The notes beneath the pieces are model-generated. The model had not been told where the DNA came from. It ran no database searches and saw only the letters and a program-made list of their open reading frames with translations. A stretch of 64,000 bases of DNA, taken from Musa acuminata AAA Group. Its lineage: Eukaryota > Streptophyta > Magnoliopsida > Zingiberales > Musaceae. Numbering within the stretch: the first letter of the stretch is position 1; each line of letters starts with the position of its first letter. A program made the position numbers and the translations under genes. Positions 44,845 to 55,091 of this stretch are shown piece by piece. Where the stretch lies: contig NC_088356.1 of NCBI RefSeq assembly GCF_036884655.1, positions 18,221,001 through 18,285,000 on the forward strand, written 5' to 3'.

Positions 44845-46878
44845 TGTTGAATCTCGGATTTTGATGATGAAGTCAATTGTCATTTGTTGTCTAATCTATG
44901 TGTTGAGATAAGTGTGCAGGATTAACTACGATGAAAGTTAGACAAGCAGCAGGAGTTGCGCCGGAGTCAAGTTCATGATCACGTTGGAAGTTCGAGAGTT
45001 CGACGGAAGTTCGGACGGTCGTCGGAGGTTCTGCGAGAACAGATCCGAGAAGTCCAGAAGCTTGCCAAGCGAAGCTCGTCGGAACTTGCCAAGTGGATCG
45101 TCGCAAAGTCCAGGAGTTTGCCGGAAGTTCGCAGGAGCATCACCGAGGGTTCATCGGATGATCGACGGAAGTTCGCCGGAAACTCGCCGGAAGGAGCGAT
45201 TGACGCACCGAAGCAAAGCTGCAGAAATTGTCTTAGATCTAATCGTAGTTAGCACGTTGATTAAGTTGGAAAATGGGAGGTGATCCCATTAGCTTAATCT
45301 TGGAGCAATTGGGCCCCTGAAAGACTGAAATTGGGCCGAATGGAGCTAACCATTCGGACCCTGATTGCACCAGGAGGTGCAACCGCCTAGGCCAGGAGGT
45401 GGCACCGCCTGGGCTAAGCCTCCCAGCGAGACTGGGCGGTGCAACCTCCCCAGCCGGGAGGTGGCACCGCCTGAGCTCAGTCTTCGAGCAAGACTGGGCG
45501 GTGCAACCTCCCTGACAGAGAGGTGGCACCGCCTGAGCTCAGTCTTCGAGCAAGACTGGGCGGTGCAACCTCCCTGATAGAGAGGTGGCACCGCCTGAGC
45601 TCAGTCTTCGAGCTCTGCCAGGCGGTGCAACCTCTCCAGTCAAGAGGTGCAACCGCCTGATCCCGGAATTCCGGGATTTGATCGTTTTGAGCTCCAAATT
45701 TGAATTGGGTTGGGGCCTATAAATACCCCACCCATTCAGCACTGAAAAGATACAGACCTACACCGAAATCTTGATCTTTTCTGTGATTCTAAGAGCTCAA
45801 AAGTGTTGTAAAGCCTTTAAGTCTCCTCCTTCTGTTTTTCAAGTTTTTGAGTTGTAAAGTGAGGAGAGAAAGGTCTGTAAAGGTTGTCTCCTGAGCCTGT
45901 CAAAAGGAGAGAAACTATAAAAGGGCAGTTGGCCTTCGCCTATTGAAGGAAGGCCTCTAGTTGACGTCGGTGACCTCGTCGGTGGAGGAAGCCAAAAGTG
46001 GAGTAGGTCAAGACTGACCGAACCACTCTAAATATCTGGTTTGCGTTTATTTTGAGCACCTTATCATTACTGCAAATCTCCTTCATAACTACTGCTCTCT
46101 GCGCTTTTACGAACAAGTTCTAAGTGCTGTTCTTTCCGAATCTGCATTCAGACGCAAATCGGTGTTTTCATACATTACAGTTTACGTTTACGTTTTAACT
46201 CTGCAAAACTGTCTTCTACGCCTTCACGAACAAGTTTTTAAGTGCTGATCTGTCCGAATCTGCTTTCAGACGTAAACCAGCGTTTTCGTACGATATTTAC
46301 ATCGCAGTTTACGTTTACGCCTTGATTCTGCAAAACTGTCTTCTGCGCTTTTATGAGTTTCTAAAGTTCAGATCCCTTTGAAACTGCGTCTAGACGTAAA
46401 ATTGCGTTTAGACGTAAAACTGCTCAAACTGTGTAAAGACGTTTTAGACGTAAACTGAGTTTAGACATAAATCTACGTTTAGACGTAAAACTACGTTTAG
46501 ACGTAAATCTGCGTTTAGACGTAAAACTGCGTTTAGACATAAATCTGAGTTTAGACGTAAATCTGCGTTTAGACGTAAAACTGCGTTTAGACGTAAATAT
46601 GCGTTTAGACGTAAAACTGCGTTTAGATGTAAATCTGCGTTTAGACGTAAGCTGCGCTTAGACGCAATCTGCGCTTAGACGCAAACTGTGTTTAGAGGCA
46701 AACTGCGCTTAGACGCAATCTGCGCTTAGACGCAAACTGCACTTAGATACAAACTGAGAATTAGCTTTTTCATCATAATAGTTTTTATTGAACGAACACA
46801 GCTTTTGGTTTTAATCGCTGTAAGATTTCCGCTGCACTAATTCACCCCCCCCCCCTCTTAGTGCTCTCGATCCTAACA
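44845..46878 (+). repeat. S2 3' LTR
   Basis: 2034 bp with the same order of parts as the 5' LTR: palindrome block 45365-45657, TATA CCTATAAATACCCC near 45716, minisatellite 46385-46760, and C-tract end. Substitutions against the 5' LTR are few and mostly at CpG, for example GCGGTG here against GCAGTG there. Confidence 0.93.
46385..46760 (+). repeat. Minisatellite in S2 3' LTR
   Basis: Same GTTTAGACGTAAA array as at 38820-39195, with nearly the same unit order. Variants include GTTTAGACATAAA, GTTTAGATGTAAA and GTTTAGAGGCAAA. The kept register shows that both arrays descend from one reverse-transcribed LTR. Confidence 0.9.
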
Positions 46879-47189
46879 ATGAGCACTTGAACCACCTTCC
46901 AAAGAATAGGAAGGATTTGAAACTCCGGACAAATGAATACCACTTGAGCGATGACTCAAGTGATAAGGACAATGATGAACTTAAACTTCGAACACTAAAT
47001 CTTAATAAATTTATTAAACAAAAATCTAAAATAAATAATGAACTTGAATGGAGGAAGAGGCCAAAGAAGAGGAAGGCAACCAAGGATGAATCAAGAACTT
47101 CGAAAGGTGAAACGACGAATTAGGCTTTGACGGGCTTCGACTACAAGGTAAGTAACTCAACTCTCTTGAATTATTTTGAAATTACTTGA
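46879..47189 (+). pseudogene. N2 copia gag, last part
   Basis: Continues the gag interrupted at 37281: EHLNHLPKNRKDLKLRT, then SSDKDNDELKL and a Lys/Arg-rich stretch. One TAG at 47121-47123 replaces a conserved Tyr (NYAL). The frame ends at TGA 47187-47189 after NYFEIT. No CCHC knuckle is present. It leaves homology with S2 gag at AAGGTAAGT (about 47144-47152), a perfect splice-donor consensus. Confidence 0.8.
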
Positions 47190-50100
47190 AGTTTTTCATG
47201 AGTGCTTAATTTAGATAGTAGGAATAGGAAATAAAAAATTATTTTTTAAAAATTATATCATGATTTTCTTTTTAGCATCTTTGAAAAATTAAAAATTTTG
47301 ATCATGAAAAGTATATTGCTAAGGTTTCATGCATGTTATGTTTTGAAATGTTGAATGATGTATGCAACATTAGGAATGATAATTATATGATATGTGATAA
47401 TGCTTAGGATTAATCTATGCATGTGTATATTGATGATTTTATGTCATGCATGAGTTTTTGAAGTAAATGTTGATTTGAAACTCTCATTTTAGATTAACAT
47501 GTTTTTGGTCTAATCGTTTTTATGACAAATTAAATGATATTCTCATGACATATTAAGATGACATAGTGCATGTACATCTATGTATGAATTTCTTGATAGT
47601 CTTTTGATGATAGATGTGATATCATGATGTGTTTGGTCTTGACGGTTTCATGACGAAACTTATATTTCGATTTTAAATGATGATACATGTTTTCACAAAA
47701 GACTTGAATACCCTCACATGAAATCAATGAAATGGAAATGAATTTTCTATCCTATTGAGATTAATGAATTTATTAAACCAATCTTGTGAATCTCATGAAA
47801 ATAAACATGAAAATAAATGAGTGTATCATGCATTTGGTCTTAATGATTTCTCTTGAACATACTTTTTGAAATCATACTTGATGATGAATATCAAGATATT
47901 AAAAGGATGTTAACATGAAATCATGCTTGATGATTTGTTTTATGAAATTTACCTTTTCATCTTAAATGTTGACACTTGTTTTATTAAAGGTAAAGACATG
48001 CTTATAAGAAGCAAATCACATGAATATAAATTTATAAAAACGAAATGCGATCCTCTATCTTATCGACTTTTCAATAAATCTATGCTTGTCATGTATGAAT
48101 TTATTGAATGTGCTTTGAGGATGATTTCGGATTTCACAAATGCTTGATTCATACTTATGATATGAGACACATTTTAAATATGAATCATGTTCAATGCTTC
48201 AATCATGTTAAATATGATAAAATGAGGAAAAATTTTGATCATGCATGGTAGGATATAATTGCTATAATGAGAATTTTACACTATTACATGCCTTAATAAC
48301 ATGTTGGAAATTATGTGTTTTGGATGCAAAAATTTCCATGATCATGAGCATGTTTTATCTTCATGATTGTGTTTGAAAATCTATAGCAAAACCATGTCCG
48401 AATGCATGAAAGTGTTAAATTTTATTTTTGGATTTCTTGATCCTAACAATTCATTTTTGAAAATCTATTGATCTTGATTTAATGATTTAAATGAGCTTTA
48501 TCTTGATTTTTTGAAATTTATAAATTGAAATTTCTTAGGCTTAAATCAAGATTTTATATGCATGAATTAATATCTTGTTCTCTTACAAGATTGAATGAAT
48601 TCTATCTTTTTCATGATCTCCTAAGAATTCTTTATGTTATTTATTTAAGAGGAGATTTGTTAAAATGAATCACAGTTTCTCTTGATTTTTCGAAATTAAA
48701 ACTTGAGTATTCATTTTATAAATCAAGATTGTTTATATATTCTCTCATGACATCTTTTAAAGCTTATGACTTGAATTTTGTTATGTAAAATTCTTTGAAT
48801 GAATGAAATACATCTCATCACATAATAATTCTTCTTGATATTCCTTATGTGATGATATGAATACATGAAATATTCATTAATTTGTTTTGATGTATACAAA
48901 TAAGAAGTTTCGATCATGCATTGTAGGATGTAATTTGACAAAATTGGTACCATCATGATGTGAAATAAATGATGATTTGGAATCATGCATTAATGATGAT
49001 TTTATATTTTATGATTTGGTATGATGCATGCAATGATGAAATATTCATGAATTTGAAATGATGCATGCAATACTTATGACAATGATGTACATAATGTATT
49101 GCATATGATGTGTATCATGAATGCTTTAAATGATGAATGTTTGGTATCATGATCAACATGTTGATAAATGCTTAAAAATTTTAATGTTTGAGTATCATGT
49201 AAGATATGCTCATTAATGATGATTGATTTATTTTTCGATATCGTGCATGAAAAATAAGGTTTTTGAAATTATGTATGTTTTAATTTGAATATATAATGAT
49301 GTACAAATAAGATTGATACTTATCATTGTCATAATATTAAAATTGATATAAAGGTCTTCCCTTCTTGTTGACAATGACAAAGGGGGAGCAAGAATTTCTA
49401 GCGTGGACATCATGAAAAGAGGCAAACTAGCTAGCTTGCACAATTCAAGACGAAAGCAAAAATTGCACTTCTCAAAAGAGAAGAAATTGCTATCTTGAAC
49501 ATTACCGATAATTGCTAGTTTGAAATCTCAAGAAGAAGCAAAACATGCTAACGTGCACATCTAGCAAACTTGCATATTTCAAGAGGAAAGAGTTGCTTTC
49601 TTGAACATCTCTAAATTGCTAGCTTGCATGTTCTAAAATGTTGTAACATTGCTAGCTTGCAAGATGTAGAGCTTGCTATCTTGAACATCTTAAGAAACAA
49701 AAATTACAAAAGTGCTATCTTGCCTATCTTAAAAAGCAAAACATGCTAACTTGCGCATCTAGCAAAGTTGACAAAATTTACATATTTCAAGAAGCAAGAG
49801 TTGCATTCTTCAACATCTCTAATTTGCTAGCTTGTATGATGTAGAAGCTGCTATCTCAAAAGAAGCAAAAGTGCTATCTTGTATGTTGTAAAACTTGCTT
49901 ATCTAAAACTTGATAGCTTGAATGTTCTAAGCACGATGTAACCCTAGCTAAATTTTCTAGCTTCAAAACTGCATGATGATAAAACTTGATATTATGTTTT
50001 TCATGAAATAAGTTAAATTAATACTACAAGCACATTAAAGTTGGACTTCTCCTTTTTGTTGATGACAAAGGGGGAGAAGTATGATGTTATGCATAAGTTT

Positions 50101-50279
50101 ATGCATATGTTCATGATGACGTGTTGCAAGAATTCATGATGAATATTGCAATGACTTGAATTCAGTTTGAATTCAAGGTTCTATCAATATGACATATTGA
50201 TAGGGGGAGTTTGTTTAAACTCTGGGAGTTAAGTTTAACTCCGTCATCAATTGGTTGTCATCATCAAAAAGGGGGAGAT
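47190..50279 (+). mobile_element. N2 noncoding region
   Basis: 3.1 kb of AT-rich DNA, rich in ATGATG, CATGAT and TTGATTTG words, homologous to N 9552-11110. No credible gene; the longest open stretch is under 90 codons and unlike known proteins. GCTAGC/TTGCATATC array at about 49395-49960. Purine tracts at 49377, 50063 and 50200, then the PPT AAAAAGGGGGAGAT (50266-50279). Confidence 0.75.
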
Positions 50280-51936
50280 TGTTGAATCTCGTATTTTGAT
50301 GATGAAACCAATTGATAATTACGTTTATATTTTAATCTGTGTTTTGAGAGACGCAGGATGCTTCGATCAAGATGAGACAATTAAAGCAGGAAAAATCATG
50401 TTGTGCCGGAGGAACATGTCAAAAGATTGAACGTCGGGCCGGTGGATCGGTCGACGCATCGACAGAAGGCTTCGGGCCGTGGACTCGGGCATCGGGCCAA
50501 GAAGAGCGAGTATTGTGCCAAGGATATCGGAGTTACGGAGTCAACTGGCTAATTGGGCAATAGGCCGCAGGAGAGGACGATGCGCCGAATAATCGGACGA
50601 AGCGTCGAGGGACCAATGACATGCCGAATAAATTGGTTAATTGCTTAGGATTAATTGTCTCGATCGAAGTTTTATTTAACATGTGCATGATTAACTATGA
50701 TGGAAGTAAGACATATAGCAGGAGTTGCACTGGAGTCAAGACTATGATCACGTTGGGAGTTTGATAGTTCGATAGAAGTCCGGACGGTCGTCGAAGGTTC
50801 TACGGGAACAAATCCGAGAAATCCAGGAGCTTGCCAAAGAAGCTCGTCGGAACTTGCCAAGTGGATCGTCGCAAGTCCAGGAGTTTGCCGGAAGTCCGCT
50901 GGAGCATCGCCGAAGGTTCGTCGGATGTTCGCCGGAAGTTCGTCGGAAGCTCGCCGGAAGAAGCGATTGACGCACCGGAGCAAGTTGCAGTAAATGTCTT
51001 AAGAAATATCGTAGTTAGCATGTAAATTAAGTTAGGAATGGGAGGTGATCCCATTAACTTAATCTGGGGGCAATTGGGCCCTTGATAGACCCAAATTGGG
51101 CCGAATGGATCAACCCATTCGGACCAGAATTCCTGCCAAGCGGTGGCACCGCCCAGGAGATAGTCTTCCAGGAAAGCTGGGTGGTGCAACCGCCCCAGTC
51201 AGGCCATGGCACCGCCTGGGCTCAGTCTCCGAGCAAGACTGGGTAGTGCAACCACCCCTGTAAGGCGGTGGCACCGCCCATAGGCTCAGTCTCCGAGCTG
51301 CCAGGCGGTTGTACCACCCTAGTCAGGAGGTAGTACCGCCAAGACCCCGGAAATCCAGGAAAAGACACTTTTGAGCTCCAAATTCAAACCAGTTTGTGGC
51401 CTATATAAACCCCACCCTTTCCTATATGAAAGGGCAACTAAAGGCACCGAAAATCCAATCTTACTCTGTGATTTTTAGAGCTCAAAAGTGTTGTAAAGGC
51501 TAGAAGTTCTCCTCCCTCTTTTCTTCCAAGTTTTGATCTTTCAAGAGAGGAGAGAAAACTCTGTAAGGGTTGTCTCCTAAGACCATCAAAAGGAGTGAAA
51601 TTGTAAATGGGTGGTTGGCCTTTACCTATTGAAGGAAGGCCTCTAGTGGACGTCGGTGACCTTATCAGAGGAGGAAGCCAAAAGTGGATGTAGGTCAAGA
51701 TTGACCGAACCACTCTAAATCTTGGTTTACATTTACTTTCTGTTCTCTATCTTAACTACAAACTGCCTCCATAGCTTTACTTTAACTGTACTTCGCCTAA
51801 TCTAAGTTAAAGCAATTTCCAAATCGGCTTTTATACCGAAATCGCTTTTATCGTATGAACGTCGTTTTAAATCGTCGAAAGTTTTCCACTGCACTAATTC
51901 ACCACCCCCCCCCTCCTAGTGCTCTTGATCCTAACA
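50280..51936 (+). repeat. N2 3' LTR
   Basis: 1657 bp, TGTTGAATCTCGTATTTTG to TTGATCCTAACA, followed by the TCTAA target duplication. Palindrome block 51137-51350, TATA CCTATATAAACCCC near 51402. Somewhat shorter palindrome block than in the 5' LTR. Confidence 0.92.
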
Positions 51937-52424
51937 TCTAATACCCTAAAGACCATATATCAGGCATGGTATCGTTAGGCCTATATGGTTTCTCCTCGAG
52001 TCTTGCTCTAATCAGATTCTCCCGAAGAACTCTTTCTCTCTCAATTCGAATGACCCTAGCTAGGGATTTGTCTGAGCAAAAACACATGAGATATTTTTCT
52101 TATAACACTAAGAGCGGATGATCCTCTATCGATACTCAATAGCCTCGTAAGGTTGGCTACGACTCCTAATGACCGGTTGTGCTAGATTTGGAACTTCCAA
52201 ACCTATAAGTCCGGTATTAAAGAGTGGCGTACTTATACGAGACATCCTTAGTACCTCAAGTCTAAGGACCAAATATATGACTAGAACAACAGAATCGTTA
52301 GTTGACAATGAGGTATCATAAACCATCCAACATTTCGTAAGCGGATCAATTAGTGAACTCATTCTCCAATGAGCACCTGCATTATAGCCCTAGTGTCCCC
52401 ACATGAGTAGCTATGAGACCAACC
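51937..52424 (-). repeat. Family U LTR copy C, piece 3
   Basis: Resumes exactly where piece 2 stopped (CTAATACCCT, then CAGGCATGGTA), collinear with copy B 30052-30540. It ends at S3 near 52424 (CTATGAGACCAACC). Confidence 0.78.
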
Positions 52425-53667
52425 GCTTGAATCTCGGATTTTGATGATGAAATCAATTGTAAATTATTTGATCTAATCTATATATTGAGAAAAGTGTGTA
52501 GGATTAACTATGATAGCAATAAGATACAAAGCAAGTGTTGTGCCGAAGTCAAGATCGAGATCTCGTTGGGAGTTCAAGAGTTCGTCGGAAGTCCGGACAT
52601 TCATCGGAAATTCTACCGAAATCAATCGAGAAGTCCAGGAACTTGCCAAAGAAGCTCATCAGAACTCGCCAAGAAGATTGTCGTAAAGTTTAGGAGCTTG
52701 CCGGGAGTCCGCCGGAACATTGCCGAGAGTTTGTCGAAAGTTCGTCGAAAGATCGTCGGAGGAGCAATTGACGTACCGGAACAAGAGTGCTTTAATTATG
52801 TCTTAGTTATTGTAGTTAGATCAAAAATTGAGTTAGGATTAAGAGGTAATCCCACTAACTTAGTTAGGGGCCAATTGGGCCCTTAACGGGTTGAATTAGG
52901 CCAGATTGAACAGCCTATTCAGCACCTGAAATCATGGTCGGCGGTGGCATCGCTTGGGAGACCTAGTCTCCCAGGTGGTCTGGGTGATGGTACTACTAGA
53001 ACTCGATCTTTGAGCTCTGTCAAGCGGTGGTACCACCTAGTGTCAGGTGTTAGGCAGTGGTATCGCCTAGTAATGGCGGTGGTACCGACAGTACCCTGAA
53101 ATCTGGGGATGTGACACTTTTTAGCTCCAATTCTAAACCCAATTGGGACCTATAAATATCCCACCCTTTACTGTATAAAAGGGCATGAAAGCATTGGCAT
53201 AATCCTGAATTCTTGTGTGTTAAAGTATTGTAAAAAGTGCGAGAGTCCTCCTCCTCCCTTTCTAAGTGTTGAGATCATTCAAGAGAGGTGTGAGACTTGT
53301 AAAGGTTATCTCCTAAGCCCGTAAAAAGAAGAAAGCGCTATAAAAGGTGATTGGTCTTCGCCTATTGAAGGAATGCCATTAGTGGACGCCGGTGACCTCG
53401 ACGGAGAAGGAATCCGAAAGTGGATGTAGGTCACAACGACCGAACCACTTTAAATTATGGTTTGTATTTCATCTTGAGTAATTTACCTTTCTTGCAAGCT
53501 ACTTTACCTTCTTACTGCTTTCTCTACGCTCTTATACGCTTTTAAGTTAAAATCTTTACGAAACGATTTTCATCGGAATCAGGATTAATCGAAACGAAGA
53601 CTTTTGAAATGGGTAATTTTTCCGCTACACTAATTCACCCCTTTTAGTACCGTTCTTGATCCTAATA
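52425..53667 (+). repeat. S3 5' LTR
   Basis: About 1243 bp. Start slightly changed (GCTTGAATCTCGG), end TTGATCCTAATA. Palindrome block 52935-53095, TATA CCTATAAATATCCC near 53150. The C-tract is short here (CACCCCTTTTAG). Confidence 0.83.
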
Positions 53668-53669
53668 AT

Positions 53670-53681
53670 TGGTATCAGAGC
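53670..53681 (+). other. S3 primer binding site
   Basis: TGGTATCAGAGC, two bases after the LTR. Confidence 0.9.
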
Positions 53682-53716
53682 AAGGTCACTCTCATTTGGT
53701 TTGAAACTCAAGAGAG

Positions 53717-55091
53717 ATGGCATTTGTCGGCAACTAAGAGGGTCACTCAATTACACATTCGCCCTTATTCAATGGAACGTATTACACATATTGGAAGACT
53801 AGAATGAGGATTTTTCTAATTTATATGAATTTTCATGGAAAATTGTCGAAAATGGTTTTCAAAAGTCTTCTCTTCCAATGAACAATTGGAATGAGTTGGA
53901 CCATTAGAGACATGTACACCCGATTTACGGATGTTGCCAATTGTCTAAAAGGACTTGGTAAAGGTTTCTCGGATTTTGAACTTGTTAATAAAATCTTAAG
54001 ATTCCTTCTAAAGAGTTGTGATCCTAAAGTAACGACCATTCAAGAGGCTAATGATTTAAATAACTTTCCTCTCGAAGAACTAATCGGGTCACTAAAGACC
54101 TATGAGATGACTTGTAATGCTCATGAAGAGCTTGAGAACAACCTTCTAACGAACAAGAAGGATATGACACTAAGAAGTCAAGAAGACCACTTGAAAGAAA
54201 ATTCAAGTGATAAGGACTTTGATGATGACTTGACACTCTTGATAAGAAAGTTTAAAAAATTCATAAAAATGAATAAATTTAAAAATGACACTAAAAATAA
54301 ATTTAAACCCAAGAAAGAATAAGTAATATAATATGAATACAAGAAGCCAGGACATTTCAAGAGCGAATGTCCCCTAGCAAAGAAGAAGCAACCAAAGAAG
54401 AAGAAGACTTTTAAAGCAACATGAGATGACTCAAGTGCATCCGAAGAAGAGGAGCAAACTAACACCAAATAAGTTGCTCACTATGCGCTAATGACTATTG
54501 GAGATGAGGTAAGCAATTCATTAGATGCAAGTTTATCTTTTGATGAATTACTATACGCTTTTCATGATTTATTTGATGAATGTAAATTAGTTAGTAAAAC
54601 ATATAAATTGTTAAAAAAGGAATATGCTTTCTCTTGTTAGTGATTTTGATAGACTAAAAATTGAGCATGATGATAGTTTAGCTCCTTGCACAAAATGTGA
54701 TCAATTAGAAATGCTTAGAAAGGAAAACTTACTACTCAAAGAAACCTTAGAAAAATTTGAGGTTAGTAGCAAGTCCTTGAACACGATCCTTGCCAATAAG
54801 GGTCACATTCATAAAAAAAAAGATGGAATCGGCTTTGTGAGTAACACTCATAAAAATCCAATTATCTTTGTTAAAGGCCCTGTTTTGTATGTTTCACCCC
54901 AAAATATATGTAACTTGTTACAAATTTGGATATGTTGAGTACAAATGTCCATTTAAGAAATATAGTCCACACAAATTGATTTGGGTTCCTAAAGGAACCT
55001 CAAATGACTCGATACAATATGATAAGTTGTATAGATCGATTTTTGAGGCACTCAAGGTCAAATGGGTACCTAAAAATCACCCTTTTTGTAG
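53717..55091 (+). pseudogene. S3 copia gag
   Basis: Begins at the ATG at 53717 with an early TAA (CAA in S2), then a frameshift and a deletion of about 210 bp near 53904 that removes the middle of the UBN2-type domain. Later parts are recognisable (GSLKTYEMT, LLKETLEKFEV, FVKGPVL). First CCHC decayed (YEYKKPGHFKSEC). One base lost just before the amber at 55089-55091 puts that amber out of frame with the last gag stretch. Confidence 0.85.

Larger units (their letters stand above)
37282..46878 (+). mobile_element. Element S2: nearly intact Sirevirus-type copia element
   Basis: 9597 bp with LTRs of 2033 and 2034 bp that are almost the same sequence; differences are scattered, mostly C/T or G/A. 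It has a PBS, gag and pol with all catalytic motifs, a 3' noncoding region with several purine tracts, and the PPT AAAAAGGGGGAGAT. Only three coding breaks are seen: a 1-bp deletion in gag, the gag/pol amber, and one nonsense codon in integrase. It lies inside the gag of N2. Flanking pentamers CCGAT and ATGAG do not match, so a target duplication is not visible. Confidence 0.92.
31098..51936 (+). mobile_element. Element N2: non-autonomous copia with two insertions
   Basis: The outer structure has LTRs 31098-36595 and 50280-51936 and perfect target duplications TCTAA (31093-31097, 51937-51941). Removing the gypsy solo LTR (32214-35962 plus one TSD) leaves a 5' LTR of about 1744 bp against 1657 bp for the 3' LTR. 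Internal content is PBS, a gag split by S2, about 3.1 kb of AT-rich noncoding DNA and a PPT. There is no pol of its own. Same family type as N. Confidence 0.9.

Noticed and set aside
47190..50279. Possible captured host gene in N2
   Set aside because: AT-rich, no open frame above about 90 codons and no recognisable protein; homologous to the N noncoding region.
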